In this document: piece by piece, positions 9,412 to 18,237 of the stretch
Numbering within the stretch: the stretch's first letter is position 1
Layout of the letters: each line of letters opens with the position of its first letter
Origin: Streptococcus equinus
GTDB lineage: Bacteria; Bacillota; Bacilli; Lactobacillales; Streptococcaceae
Assembly (NCBI RefSeq): GCF_900104225.1
Contig: NZ_FNJK01000004.1
Span: forward strand, 62,001-126,000
DNA: 64,000 nt
Direction of reading: 5' to 3'
Program-made: the position numbers and the translations under genes
The notes under the pieces: model-generated
Told to the model about the DNA's origin: nothing
The model's database searches: none
What the model saw: only the letters and a program-made list of their open reading frames with translations

Positions 9412-10877
9412 TATTTGTCACCTCCAAAAATAACGGGTTGTTGTTTATGATAATCAGTTGTTGCTTCAAAGGCTGCAGCAGCTTGATAGATTGTTTCTTC
9501 ACTGTATTTAGGACCAATCAATTGCATACCAACTGGTAGACCTTGAGCAAATCCTGCAGGAATTGAGATACCTGGAAGACCAGCCAAGTTAACAGGAATT
9601 GTCAAAATATCAGCCAAGTACATTGCAACTGGATCATGGTTAAGTGAATCCAAATCAAATGCAACGCTTGGTGCTGTTGGACCTAAGATGAGGTCGTAGC
9701 CAGCAAAGATTTTTTCGAAATCACGGATAATCAATGTACGAACTTGACCAGCTTTTTTGAAGTAAGCATCGTAGTAACCTGATGACAAGCTAAATGTACC
9801 AAGCATGATACGACGTTTCACTTCATCACCAAATCCTTCGCTACGAGTGTTCACGTAAATATCTTCAAGGTTGCTGTAGTTTTCAGTACGGTAACCATAG
9901 CGGATACCATCGAAACGTTGCAAGTTTGAAGATGCTTCTGATGAGGCAATGATATAGTAAACAGCTACACCATATTTACTGTGTGGAAGACTAACTTCTT
10001 CAACAGTTGCACCAAGTTTTTCAAAGTGTTTAGCAGCATTAAGAATTGTTTCTTTAACTTCTGGGTCAATACCTTCACCAAGATATTCTTTTGGAAGAGC
10101 AATCTTCATGCCTTTAATATCTTGACCGATTTTACCAGTAAAGTCAGGAACTTTGCGGTCAGATGATGTTGCATCTTTAGCATCGTGGCCAGCAATCACA
10201 TTCAATAATTGCGCATTTTCTTTAACTGTTTGAGCAAATGGACCGATTTGGTCAAGTGAGCTACCAAATGCAATCAAACCAAAACGTGACACACGACCAT
10301 AAGTTGGTTTCAAACCAACGACACCGTTGAAGGCTGCTGGTTGGCGGATAGAACCACCAGTATCAGAACCAAGTGACAAACGAACTTGACCTGAGGCAAC
10401 AGCAGTTGCAGAACCACCAGATGATCCACCAGGGACTTTAGTTTGATCCCAAGCATTTTTTGTTTTCTTGAAGTATGATGTTTCAGTTGAACCACCCATG
10501 GCAAATTCATCCATGTTTGTTTTACCGATAACCACCATATCTTTACCGTAAAGTTTTTCAACAGCAGTCGCATCAAAAATTGGTTCATAGTTGTAAAGCA
10601 TTTTAGATGCGGCTGTAGTCAAAATACCACGAGTTGAAATATTATCTTTAACAGCCAAAGGAATACCTGACATCACATTATCAGCATCAATTCCTTTTTC
10701 ATCAATAGCTGCTGCTTGAGCTAGCGCAGCTTCTTCAGAAACAGTGATGAATGAATCTACGGCTGCTTCGCGTTCTTTAATATCTTCAAGGGTTGCTTTT
10801 GTTAATTCAACCGCTGAAATTTCTTTATTGACAAGAAGGTCATGCAACTCATCAATTGATTTTGTATTAAATGACAT
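9411..10877 (-). CDS. gatA: Asp-tRNA(Asn)/Glu-tRNA(Gln) amidotransferase subunit A
   Basis: Amidase-signature subunit that frees ammonia from glutamine for GatB. The Ser-cisSer-Lys triad is visible: Lys in PLAVKDNIS (about 79), Ser in the Gly/Ser-rich [14 protein letters not shown] stretch and Ser in [13 protein letters not shown]. Length 488 is normal. Start and stop overlap its neighbours gatC and gatB, so the three are made together. Confidence 0.97.
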   Translation of the reverse strand: MSFNTKSIDELHDLLVNKEISAVELTKATLEDIKEREAAVDSFITVSEEAALAQAAAIDEKGIDADNVMSGIPLAVKDNISTRGILTTAASKMLYNYEPIFDATAVEKLYGKDMVVIGKTNMDEFAMGGSTETSYFKKTKNAWDQTKVPGGSSGGSATAVASGQVRLSLGSDTGGSIRQPAAFNGVVGLKPTYGRVSRFGLIAFGSSLDQIGPFAQTVKENAQLLNVIAGHDAKDATSSDRKVPDFTGKIGQDIKGMKIALPKEYLGEGIDPEVKETILNAAKHFEKLGATVEEVSLPHSKYGVAVYYIIASSEASSNLQRFDGIRYGYRTENYSNLEDIYVNTRSEGFGDEVKRRIMLGTFSLSSGYYDAYFKKAGQVRTLIIRDFEKIFAGYDLILGPTAPSVAFDLDSLNHDPVAMYLADILTIPVNLAGLPGISIPAGFAQGLPVGMQLIGPKYSEETIYQAAAAFEATTDYHKQQPVIFGGDK

Positions 10878-11179
10878 TAAGCATCTCCTCCGTCTTCTAG
10901 GATAGCAGGAACTTTAATATAGTAATTTTCAGATTGAGGCACGTTTTTAAAGAGCTCATCACGATCATCACCAGCTACTGCAACGTCTTCACGCATAACA
11001 GTCTTACGATCTGCCATTGTAGTTGTTACAGGGACTCCCTCTGTATCAACTTCATTCAAGAGTTCTACCATATCGACAATCTTAGACAAAGTTGTCGCAA
11101 ATTCTGTTGTTTCTTCTTCAGAAAATGACAATTTTGACAGATTTGCTACATGACGAACTTCTTCTTCAGAAATTTTCAT
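10877..11179 (-). CDS. gatC: Asp-tRNA(Asn)/Glu-tRNA(Gln) amidotransferase subunit C
   Basis: 100-residue GatC, which stabilises the GatA-GatB complex. Typical features are [21 protein letters not shown] at the N-terminus (first 20 residues recognisable), the [15 protein letters not shown] segment and the C-terminal YIKVPAILE. First gene of gatCAB, with GGAGAGAG upstream of the ATG. Confidence 0.96.
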   Translation of the reverse strand: MKISEEEVRHVANLSKLSFSEEETTEFATTLSKIVDMVELLNEVDTEGVPVTTTMADRKTVMREDVAVAGDDRDELFKNVPQSENYYIKVPAILEDGGDA

Positions 11180-11328
11180 CTCTATCTCTCCTTGATTAAA
11201 TTAAATCGTAAACCAAATTTACAACATAGTCCTTAAAATTATACCATATTTTACTTTTCTTTAACATGTAAAAGAAAGGGAGAAAGCTCTTTCCAGAGAA
11301 TTTTTCACACTTTTCTTCTAAAGCAAAA

Positions 11329-11352
11329 AAAGAAGTGGTCATCCACTTCTTT
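11329..11352 (-). terminator. Terminator after pncA
   Basis: AAAGAAGTGG-TCAT-CCACTTCTTT stem-loop followed on the minus strand by a T run. It separates codY-pncA from gatCAB. Confidence 0.85.
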
Positions 11353-11356
11353 CAAC

Positions 11357-11905
11357 TTAAATAATCTTTGCACCTAAAACATTTTTGAAATGATTTAAAG
11401 CAAACTGATGATTTTCTTGTGTTAAGCTCGCTACTGCCGCAGCAGGAATCTCAATATCATACCCAAGATTATAGGCATCAATAGCTGTGTGTAATACACA
11501 AATATCCGTTAGAACACCTGTCAAAACTACTGTTGTGATACGACGTTCACGGAGTCGAATATCTAAATCAGTCCCTGAAAAAGCTGAATAATGACGTTTA
11601 TCCATCCAAAAGACACGTTGATCTGACTGGATTGTTTCATACAAGTCGGCTAGTTTACCATACAAATCACGTCCACTTGTCCCCTTGATATTATGTGGCG
11701 GGAACAATTTTGCTTCTGGATGAAAATCATCACCTTCATCATGAGCATCAATGGCAAAGAAGATATAGTCTCCAGCTTCATACGCTTCTTTAGTTACTCG
11801 GACAATATCATCTTCAATAGCTTGCGCTGGTTTTCCAGCAGTCAATTTACCATCGTCAGCTACAAAATCGTAGGTATAATCAATTGAAATAAGAGCTTTT
11901 GTCAT
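11357..11905 (-). CDS. pncA: Nicotinamidase
   Basis: Isochorismatase-fold hydrolase of 182 residues in the place where streptococci carry pncA. Catalytic residues can be assigned: Asp in LISIDYTYDF, Lys in MDKRHYSAFSGT and Cys in LTGVLTDICVLHTA. The metal-site segment AIDAHDEGDDFHPEAKLFP resembles the PncA metal-binding loop. It deamidates nicotinamide to nicotinate, feeding the NAD pathway that includes nadD. Its ATG adjoins the codY stop, so it belongs to the codY transcript and should share its CodY control. Confidence 0.88.
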   Translation of the reverse strand: MTKALISIDYTYDFVADDGKLTAGKPAQAIEDDIVRVTKEAYEAGDYIFFAIDAHDEGDDFHPEAKLFPPHNIKGTSGRDLYGKLADLYETIQSDQRVFWMDKRHYSAFSGTDLDIRLRERRITTVVLTGVLTDICVLHTAIDAYNLGYDIEIPAAAVASLTQENHQFALNHFKNVLGAKII

Positions 11906-12690
11906 TAATTATATTCCTTTAATTTATCAAAGATACCTTCATTGATGACTTTAAGGTAAGTACCCTTCATCCCCAATGAACGGCTTTCGATAATTCCTGC
12001 TGATTCCAATTTACGTAGGGCATTAACGATAACTGAACGTGTAATACCAATACGATCAGCAATAACTGACGCAGTCAAACGACCTTCTGTACCATCAAGT
12101 TCACCCAAGATAGCTGAGACAGCTTTCATTTCTGAGTAAGAAAGAGTGTTGATGGCCATGTTAACAGCTGTTTGTTTACGAATAGTTTCTTCAAGATTTT
12201 CAGTTTGAAGGTTAAGTAATTGGATACCAACTACTGTAGAGGCAATTTCAACAAGAATCAAATCATCTTCTGAGAACTCTTCATCATTACGCCAAATGAT
12301 AAGAGAACCAAGACGCATACCACCACCATAAATTGGAGCGATAGTTGTCAATCCATCAGGATAAATATCTTTTGATTCAACTGGGAAGATTGTCAAATCA
12401 TTATCAACAGATAAGTTTGCCTCAGTGTCGTAAACACGACTAGCCGCTTTAACATAACTTTCTGGGAATTGCTTAGCTTCAAAGAATTCCTCAACGCGGT
12501 CAGTATTTGTCTTATACTTCATTGCATAACCAAGAAGGGTACCTCCCCCGTTGATGATGCAAGAATTACAATCAATAATGTCAGCAAGTTGAGCGGCCAT
12601 TGTGTTATATGGCAATTCAGTATCTAGACTGTCAACAGAGCGTTGCAAAATTGATGTAATTTTACGTGTTTTTTCTAATAAATTCGGCAT
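11905..12690 (-). CDS. codY: GTP-sensing pleiotropic repressor CodY
   Basis: CodY, the regulator of amino-acid and virulence genes that senses branched-chain amino acids (and GTP in many species). The N-terminal GAF domain starts at [15 protein letters not shown]. The C-terminal winged helix contains [20 protein letters not shown]. The length of 261 aa is typical. Next to it are a good promoter and an upstream CodY box, so it likely controls itself. It is followed by pncA without a gap. Confidence 0.98.
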   Translation of the reverse strand: MPNLLEKTRKITSILQRSVDSLDTELPYNTMAAQLADIIDCNSCIINGGGTLLGYAMKYKTNTDRVEEFFEAKQFPESYVKAASRVYDTEANLSVDNDLTIFPVESKDIYPDGLTTIAPIYGGGMRLGSLIIWRNDEEFSEDDLILVEIASTVVGIQLLNLQTENLEETIRKQTAVNMAINTLSYSEMKAVSAILGELDGTEGRLTASVIADRIGITRSVIVNALRKLESAGIIESRSLGMKGTYLKVINEGIFDKLKEYN

Positions 12691-12721
12691 TTTCTACTTC
12701 CTTTGCGTTATTTGCGTTACA

Positions 12722-12750
12722 ATTATATCAAAGGAACCCTTATTTTGCAA
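12722..12750 (-). promoter_or_regulatory. codY promoter
   Basis: Reading leftward: TTGCAA (12745-12750), 17 bp, TATAAT (12722-12727), about 30 bp before the codY ATG. Confidence 0.75.
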
Positions 12751-12752
12751 AC

Positions 12753-12767
12753 AATTATCAGAAAATT
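12753..12767 (-). promoter_or_regulatory. CodY box upstream of codY
   Basis: On the minus strand AATTTTCTGATAATT differs from the published CodY box AATTTTCWGAAAATT at one of 15 positions. It lies just upstream of the -35 box of codY, which supports autoregulation as known in Lactococcus and other streptococci. Confidence 0.75.
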
Positions 12768-12820
12768 TCTGTATCTTCTGATAACTTTGTAAGCGGATAC
12801 TTTTTAACCTGAATTTAATT

Positions 12821-12887
12821 AAAAAAAATCATTAGAACGTTCGTTTTTAAAGCCTTATCAGGTCTAAAAACAAGAGCATTCTAATGA
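12821..12887 (-). terminator. Terminator after the aminotransferase gene
   Basis: A long imperfect hairpin (arms beginning TCATTAGAA and TTCTAATGA, with further pairing between the GTTTTTA/TAAAAAC parts) followed on the minus strand by eight T residues. It lies 8 bp beyond the aminotransferase stop and before codY. Confidence 0.8.
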
Positions 12888-12894
12888 CTAGTTC

Positions 12895-14109
12895 TTAACG
12901 TTTATATTGACTCAAGACACGCGTCAATTTTTCTTGGACTTCTGCCAATTCTTCAACACGTGGCAAATAGACAATTCGGAAGTGGTCTGGTTCATTCCAG
13001 TTAAAGCCTTTACCTGGAACCAGCATCACTTTTTCTTGTTTCAATAACTCTAAACAGAATTGTTCATCGTCATCGATTTGATACATATCACGATCAATTT
13101 TAGGGAAAATATAAAGTCCCGCTTCTGGTTTCACTGCTGACAAACCAGGAACTTCATTAACTGCCTTATAAATGAAGTTACGTTGTTCATAGATACGACC
13201 ACCAGGAATCAAAAGTTCATCAACTGATTGGTAGCCACCTAGAGAAGTTTGAACAACATTTTGTCCCAAGACGTTGGCACAAAGTCGCATATTAGCTAGC
13301 ATATTAAGTCCTTCAATGTATCCTTTAACATTGTGTTTAGGACCTGATAGAACCATCCAACCAACACGGAAACCACAAATTCGGTGAGATTTTGATAAAC
13401 CATTCATTGACACGCAGAAAACGTCTGGTGCTAAGCTAGCAATCGCTGTATGCTTCTTCCCATCCATTACCAAACGATCATAGATTTCATCGGCAAAAAT
13501 AATCAAGTCATTTTGACGAGCGATTTCTACAATCTCTTTCAACAAATCATCTGGATACAAAGCGCCTGTCGGGTTGTTTGGGTTAATGATAACAATCGCT
13601 TTGGTATTTGATGTAATTTTTGACTTGATGTCATCAATATCAGGATACCAATTAGCTTGTTCATCACAGAGATAATGTACCGCATTCCCTCCTGCTAGGC
13701 TAACACAAGCTGTCCACAATGGGTAATCCGGCATAGGAACCAAAACTTCATCACCATCATCAAGAAGGGCTTGCAATGACATTGAAATCAGCTCAGAAAC
13801 ACCATTTCCTAGGTAAATGTCATCAATATCCACATGTGGAAATCCTTTTAGTTGACAGTATTGCATAATAGCTTTACGAGCAGAAAAAATCCCTTTACTG
13901 TCAGAATACCCCTCACTGTTTCGGGCATGGGCAATCAAATCACGAATAACTTCGTCTGGTGCTTGAAAACCAAAAGCTGCTGGGTTCCCAGTATTGAGGC
14001 GAAGAATTTTTTCACCATTAGCAATCATGCGGTTTGCTTCATCAAGAATTGGGCCACGAATATCGTATGCAACATGTTCTAGCTTTGAAGATTTATCAAA
14101 TATTTTCAT
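12895..14109 (-). CDS. PLP-dependent aminotransferase (AlaA/AspC-like, class I)
   Basis: A 404-residue fold-type I aminotransferase. It has INPNNPTGALY for substrate carboxylate and PLP contacts, the FADEIYDRL segment whose Asp holds the pyridine nitrogen, and MNGLSKSHRICGFRVGW with the Schiff-base Lys. C-terminal FRIVYLPR carries the substrate carboxylate Arg. It is closest by memory to the alanine-glutamate type (AlaA). The ATG follows GAGGTAAAATCT. It sits upstream of codY with a terminator between them. Confidence 0.9.
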   Translation of the reverse strand: MKIFDKSSKLEHVAYDIRGPILDEANRMIANGEKILRLNTGNPAAFGFQAPDEVIRDLIAHARNSEGYSDSKGIFSARKAIMQYCQLKGFPHVDIDDIYLGNGVSELISMSLQALLDDGDEVLVPMPDYPLWTACVSLAGGNAVHYLCDEQANWYPDIDDIKSKITSNTKAIVIINPNNPTGALYPDDLLKEIVEIARQNDLIIFADEIYDRLVMDGKKHTAIASLAPDVFCVSMNGLSKSHRICGFRVGWMVLSGPKHNVKGYIEGLNMLANMRLCANVLGQNVVQTSLGGYQSVDELLIPGGRIYEQRNFIYKAVNEVPGLSAVKPEAGLYIFPKIDRDMYQIDDDEQFCLELLKQEKVMLVPGKGFNWNEPDHFRIVYLPRVEELAEVQEKLTRVLSQYKR

Positions 14110-14145
14110 AGATTTTACCTCGTTTCAAATATTATAAACTTTCCT

Positions 14146-15912
14146 TTATAATTTTTCAATCCAAGAAAGGTCCGTTAAACGTAAAAAATAATCAAGATAG
14201 CTATCATCAGAGGATAGTTCTTTTTCAATTTTCCGAACGGTAGCTGTGTAGTCTGTGATAATCCCATCAGTACTAGTTTCTAGGTACCTTTCAATATCAT
14301 CTCTAGAATTAACTGTCCAAACATAGATTTTCTTACCATTTTGATGCGCCTTGCGGGCTAAGAGTTCGTTATAAGAAAAGTCCTCAATTGCATAAAAATC
14401 CACTTTTTGACTGGTAAAATCACCAAATTGAAATGAAATCGTATAACCAGACTGAATAGTAGGATCAAGCTGTTTGACCTTTTCAATTGTCTTCAAATCA
14501 GCAGACATAACCAGATAAGATGAATCAATCTTCAGCTCTTTCATTTTATCTACAAAAAGTTGTTCATAATTATCAGGCTCATTTCCAGCTGGTTTTAGTT
14601 CAACTAACAACTTAACTCCTAACTGTTTAGCCTTAGCGACGTACTCTTCAAATGAAACTATTTTTGATTGGTGTCCAGATTGTTTTGTTTTTAAACCAAG
14701 GACATCTTTAGCCTGAGATTTAGAAATACTAATATTTTTTCCAGTCAGACGTTTAAGATTATCATCGTGGCTAACAATAAAATGACCATCCTTTGATAAA
14801 ATAATATCCATTTCTGAATAAGTTGCTCCTGCATTAGCAGCCGCTTCTAAAGACTCTAAAGAATTTTCAACACCTTGAGAAACCATACCTCTGTGAGCGA
14901 TAATCGATAAATTTTTCGACGGTTCTCCAGAAGCTTTCAAAGCGTTGTATGTAAAATTAATACCACCAACAACTATCAAAAGTCCAGTCAAAGCTAACAA
15001 GCGATGTTGCTTTTTCCTTTCCTTAATAAACTGATTTTGCCTCTTTTCATGCCCCAAACCTTCTAATAAATAGAAAAGCGAAAGCAATTTAAACGCCAGC
15101 CGTCCTGCAAAAAGCACACCCCAGACAAATGATAAAAATAAACTTTCAACCCAAAAAGTCTTATCACTACCATCAACAAGAGCAGCTAAAGTAATTCCAA
15201 ATCCACTTAACAGCCCAACAATTGCTATAACCGCTAGAGCCATGATACCAATTTCAAAGACTCTAAAAATTTTCTTTCCTTTGGTCAACTGCCAAGATGT
15301 CTTCATATGATGAGCAAAACGTTGTTCATTTTGAGAGACCGCTAAAGGAAGAGCATAAATAAAACGTAGATTGAGATAAGCAAAGATGACATACAAACCA
15401 TAATAAATTACTTTGCCATTTGTAGATTTCACCAACTCTCCTGAAATAAAATTAGGAATATAGAGATTTTCTAGCAAAGATGATGATACCAAAAATTCAA
15501 CAAATGGAATGGTCAAAATCAAATATAATAGGAAAGCCAAAAAATGCCAGCCAGAAATCAATTGAAAGAAATTGTGGCTTCTTTCTTTGAAATAAGAGAA
15601 TCCCACTCCAAGCTTAGATTCCTTGCACTCAATAATTTCTACTAATAAAGAAAACTCTAGGTAAACTAAAAAGGCTAGCAGTAAAAGATATAAAAAAAGT
15701 ACAAGCAAAGTCAAAGGATTGGTTAAAAAACTCAATAAATTATCTGTAGTAATTCCTGGGATATTTGAATTAACCAAAATAACTCTTAAAAGTAAAGACA
15801 ACATATAAGCTCCAACTGTCGTCATCAACAACTGGAGAATACTTGCCCTTAAGATATAAGTATACTTGTGTCTGTTTAAGTCCTTTAAAACATTTTTGAT
15901 ATCTTTAATCAT
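14146..15912 (-). CDS. Membrane glycerophosphodiester phosphodiesterase
   Basis: A 588-residue two-part protein. The N-terminal 330 residues hold eight or so membrane segments (GPDPase membrane domain). The C-terminal part is a GDPD domain with the catalytic pattern IIAHRGMVSQGVENSLES, EMDIILSKDGHFIVSHDDNLKRLTG (quoted in parts) and LLVELKPAG. The domain cuts glycerophosphodiesters to glycerol 3-phosphate; membrane-domain versions may act on lipid or teichoic-acid-derived substrates. Start set to ATG 15912 after GAGGAAAAGT rather than the longer frame to 15933. Cre-like sites upstream suggest carbon control. Confidence 0.9.
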   Translation of the reverse strand: MIKDIKNVLKDLNRHKYTYILRASILQLLMTTVGAYMLSLLLRVILVNSNIPGITTDNLLSFLTNPLTLLVLFLYLLLLAFLVYLEFSLLVEIIECKESKLGVGFSYFKERSHNFFQLISGWHFLAFLLYLILTIPFVEFLVSSSLLENLYIPNFISGELVKSTNGKVIYYGLYVIFAYLNLRFIYALPLAVSQNEQRFAHHMKTSWQLTKGKKIFRVFEIGIMALAVIAIVGLLSGFGITLAALVDGSDKTFWVESLFLSFVWGVLFAGRLAFKLLSLFYLLEGLGHEKRQNQFIKERKKQHRLLALTGLLIVVGGINFTYNALKASGEPSKNLSIIAHRGMVSQGVENSLESLEAAANAGATYSEMDIILSKDGHFIVSHDDNLKRLTGKNISISKSQAKDVLGLKTKQSGHQSKIVSFEEYVAKAKQLGVKLLVELKPAGNEPDNYEQLFVDKMKELKIDSSYLVMSADLKTIEKVKQLDPTIQSGYTISFQFGDFTSQKVDFYAIEDFSYNELLARKAHQNGKKIYVWTVNSRDDIERYLETSTDGIITDYTATVRKIEKELSSDDSYLDYFLRLTDLSWIEKL

Positions 15913-15960
15913 ACTTTTCCTCACTTTTACCATTATAGCAAAAATATTCAGAAAAATTCC

Positions 15961-15974
15961 TTAAACGCTTTCAT
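15961..15974. promoter_or_regulatory. Cre-like (CcpA) site between the GDPD gene and usp
   Basis: ATGAAAGCGTTTAA (minus strand) matches most of the catabolite-responsive element consensus TGWAANCGNTNWCA. It lies near the -35 region of the usp promoter and upstream of the GDPD gene, so it could control either. Confidence 0.45.
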
Positions 15975-15991
15975 TTTTTACCCAAATAGAG

Positions 15992-15997
15992 TATAAT
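15992..15997 (+). promoter_or_regulatory. Probable -10 box of usp
   Basis: TATAAT on the plus strand, about 234 bp before the usp ATG; no good -35 box. If used, usp has a long leader that holds a second cre-like site and two hairpins. Confidence 0.4.
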
Positions 15998-16024
15998 AAT
16001 TTTAGGGATATTTCTCATGATAAT

Positions 16025-16038
16025 TGTAAGCGGTTAAC
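16025..16038 (+). promoter_or_regulatory. Second cre-like site in the usp leader
   Basis: TGTAAGCGGTTAAC agrees with 12 of 14 positions of TGWAANCGNTNWCA. Located downstream of the putative -10 box, a position typical for CcpA repression. Confidence 0.4.
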
Positions 16039-16230
16039 GTTTGATTATCTTATCCCGACTAGCTTATTAAAATTATTGATATGGGCAGGAAGTTTGGAAT
16101 GCGGAATGCTGTTATCTTATTAACAGCTGACGGATAACTAACCTTAGTTCTCGATAAACCAAGATTTCTTACCAGTCCTACATTTTCGCTTACTTTTACG
16201 CTCTTGCTAGCATAATTAAGGAGGCAGCTT
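16039..16230 (+). other. Leader region of usp with hairpins, no gene seen
   Basis: The gene-free stretch 15913-16230 holds the two cre-like sites, the promoter candidate and this 190-bp tail. Two small hairpins can be seen: CTGTTA-N6-TAACAG at about 16108-16125 and AACTAA-CC-TTAGTT just after. The ribosome binding site AAGGAGG is directly before the usp ATG. It may be an untranslated leader or hold a small RNA. Confidence 0.3.
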
Positions 16231-16683
16231 ATGTCACATCATTATGAAAAAATCCTAATTGCTATTGATGGTTCTTACGAATCAGAATTGGCTTTTGAAA
16301 AAGGGGTAAATGTTGCACTACGCAACAACGCAGAGTTACTACTTACACACGTCATTGATACACGCGCTTTGCAAAGCGTAGCTACTTTCGATACTTACGT
16401 CTATGAAAAACTCGAACAAGAAGCTAAAGAAGTATTGGATGACTACGAAAAACAAGCTCGCGATAAAGGATTGACTAAAATCAAACAAATCATTGAATTT
16501 GGTAATCCAAAAACACTCCTAGCTCGTGATATTCCTGATAAAGAAAAAGCTGATTTGATTATGGTTGGGGCTACTGGTCTTAACACATTTGAACGACTTC
16601 TCATCGGTTCTTCATCAGAATATATTATGCGCCATGCAAAAGTCGATTTGCTAGTTGTTCGTGATAGCGAAAAGACATTCTAA
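16231..16683 (+). CDS. Universal stress protein (UspA family)
   Basis: A 150-residue Usp-fold protein. The N-terminal ILIAIDGSYESELAFEKG and the C-terminal ATP-binding pattern GATGLNTFERLLIGSSSEYI (G-2X-G-9X-G-S) mark the ATP-binding subfamily. Family members are nucleotide-binding stress proteins of no fixed reaction. AAGGAGG lies at good distance from the ATG. It is transcribed away from the GDPD gene and meets the HAD gene tail to tail. Confidence 0.93.
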   Translation: MSHHYEKILIAIDGSYESELAFEKGVNVALRNNAELLLTHVIDTRALQSVATFDTYVYEKLEQEAKEVLDDYEKQARDKGLTKIKQIIEFGNPKTLLARDIPDKEKADLIMVGATGLNTFERLLIGSSSEYIMRHAKVDLLVVRDSEKTF

Positions 16684-16749
16684 GTCTTGAGTAATATCAA
16701 TTCTCTTTAATAATAATAATTTTTAATCAACTATTCTATAATTACAAAA

Positions 16750-16782
16750 AAAGCCAAGTTAGCCTAATGACTAGCTTGGTTT
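16750..16782. terminator. Bidirectional terminator between usp and the HAD gene
   Basis: AAGCCAAGTTAG and CTAGCTTGGTTT arms flanked by A and T runs. It overlaps the last codons of the HAD gene and would stop both converging transcripts. Confidence 0.7.
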
Positions 16783-18167
16783 CTTTTTTTACGATTTAAT
16801 GATTTTTGAATTTGTCGGTCCAGCTCACGTTTAATTGCTGGTTCTGGTGCAAATTTTTCTTCCCAATCATCTGGTTTTAAAATCTTATGTGTAACTGGAT
16901 CAAAGTGTGCTTGACCATCAGGGAAGATTTTCCCCATATTTGATTCATGGACAATATCAAAGAATGGTTTTGGGTCAACCCCCATTAAAACAAATGAACC
17001 ATAAGTCAAATACAACAAATCCGTCAAAGCATCCACCTGACCAACAAGCGGTGTCTCTGGATGTTCTTTGCTTTTAATTTTACGAACAGCTTTATCCACA
17101 GCTTCATGCAAATTGGCTACAGATTGTTGGAAAGCTTGTGGATTACCTTTACTTGTCGCATACAAGAATTCGACAATCTCTTCAACTTTGAAATCAGAGC
17201 GATGGTCAGCTTCCTCAACCCCATATAGTCTAGGAGTCTCACAAGTTTCACCGTCCATTTGATGGTGGAAATCTTTAACTTTGTTAAAGTTATCATCTTG
17301 ACTATCAAATCGTTCACCAACTTCAACGTGAATCAATCCACAATGAGCCAAAGCCTTTGAAATACCATCATTATTATTAGTATCTGTTGTATAAGTAGCA
17401 ACGGCTTTAACAGATTCTTTGGCATTTCCCATAGCAACACCAGTGCCAACACCAGATAACATTTCAATATCATTATCAGAATCACCAAAAGCCATGACTT
17501 CATGTAGACTAAAGCCAAAGATATCACCAACGCGTTCAATCCCCTTAACTTTAGATTGTCCTTTTGAAATGATATCAGCTGAATAAGGGCTACTACGCGT
17601 CACTTTGATATAAGGAAAAGCATTTTGAATATCAGCCGTTTCCCCTTCAGTTGCCACAAATACCACTTGATAAATAGGCTGACGCATAATCGCCAATAGC
17701 CCATTTAAATTTTGTGGCTTAAAACGACGAATAAAATGTTTAAAACTTCGTTCTACTGCTTTTGCCCAACGTTTTGGAACAAGCGTGCTAACAACTTGAC
17801 CAAAGCGGCTAGTTCCCATATTAATAATTCGGGAACCCACCAAACCAGAAGCAGTTCCTAGAGAAATTTCACGGCGATGATCATTGGCATAACGAATCAA
17901 ACGATAAATGGTCGACACAGCCATTTGATTATGATAAAGCACCTGATCTCGTGTAAAAATGTACTGACCATTATAGGAAATAGCAAAATCTAAACCTAAA
18001 TTTTCCAAATAGGGTTGTACAAAACCAGGACCACGTCCCGTCGCTACTCCCACAAAAATCCCCTGCTTTTTCAAGCTCTTAATTGCCTTTTGTGTTGATT
18101 GCTGTACATTTTTTCGATCATTTAAAAGTGTCCCATCAATATCAAAAAATACTGCTTTTATTGCCAA
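16764..18167 (-). CDS. Cof-type HAD hydrolase fused to a HisE/MazG-like NTP pyrophosphohydrolase domain
   Basis: A 467-residue fusion. Residues 1-270 are a Cof-type HAD-IIB phosphatase: FFDIDGTLLND (motif I), GVATGRG (II), KGQSKVKGIERV (III) and MAFGDSDNDIEML (IV). The rest (about 280-445) looks like an all-alpha NTP-pyrophosphohydrolase of the HisE/MazG type: VEEIVEFLYATSKG and VDALTDLLYLTYGSFVLMG carry the E/D pairs used for metal. A basic tail ends the protein. The join suggests nucleotide or sugar-phosphate housecleaning; substrate unknown. Confidence 0.82.
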   Translation of the reverse strand: MAIKAVFFDIDGTLLNDRKNVQQSTQKAIKSLKKQGIFVGVATGRGPGFVQPYLENLGLDFAISYNGQYIFTRDQVLYHNQMAVSTIYRLIRYANDHRREISLGTASGLVGSRIINMGTSRFGQVVSTLVPKRWAKAVERSFKHFIRRFKPQNLNGLLAIMRQPIYQVVFVATEGETADIQNAFPYIKVTRSSPYSADIISKGQSKVKGIERVGDIFGFSLHEVMAFGDSDNDIEMLSGVGTGVAMGNAKESVKAVATYTTDTNNNDGISKALAHCGLIHVEVGERFDSQDDNFNKVKDFHHQMDGETCETPRLYGVEEADHRSDFKVEEIVEFLYATSKGNPQAFQQSVANLHEAVDKAVRKIKSKEHPETPLVGQVDALTDLLYLTYGSFVLMGVDPKPFFDIVHESNMGKIFPDGQAHFDPVTHKILKPDDWEEKFAPEPAIKRELDRQIQKSLNRKKRNQASH

Positions 18168-18237
18168 ACCGTTTCTCGCCCTCCCTCTTTATGTTAAAAT
18201 AGATTATATCACAATTTTAAAAGGAAGTTTTATTGTC

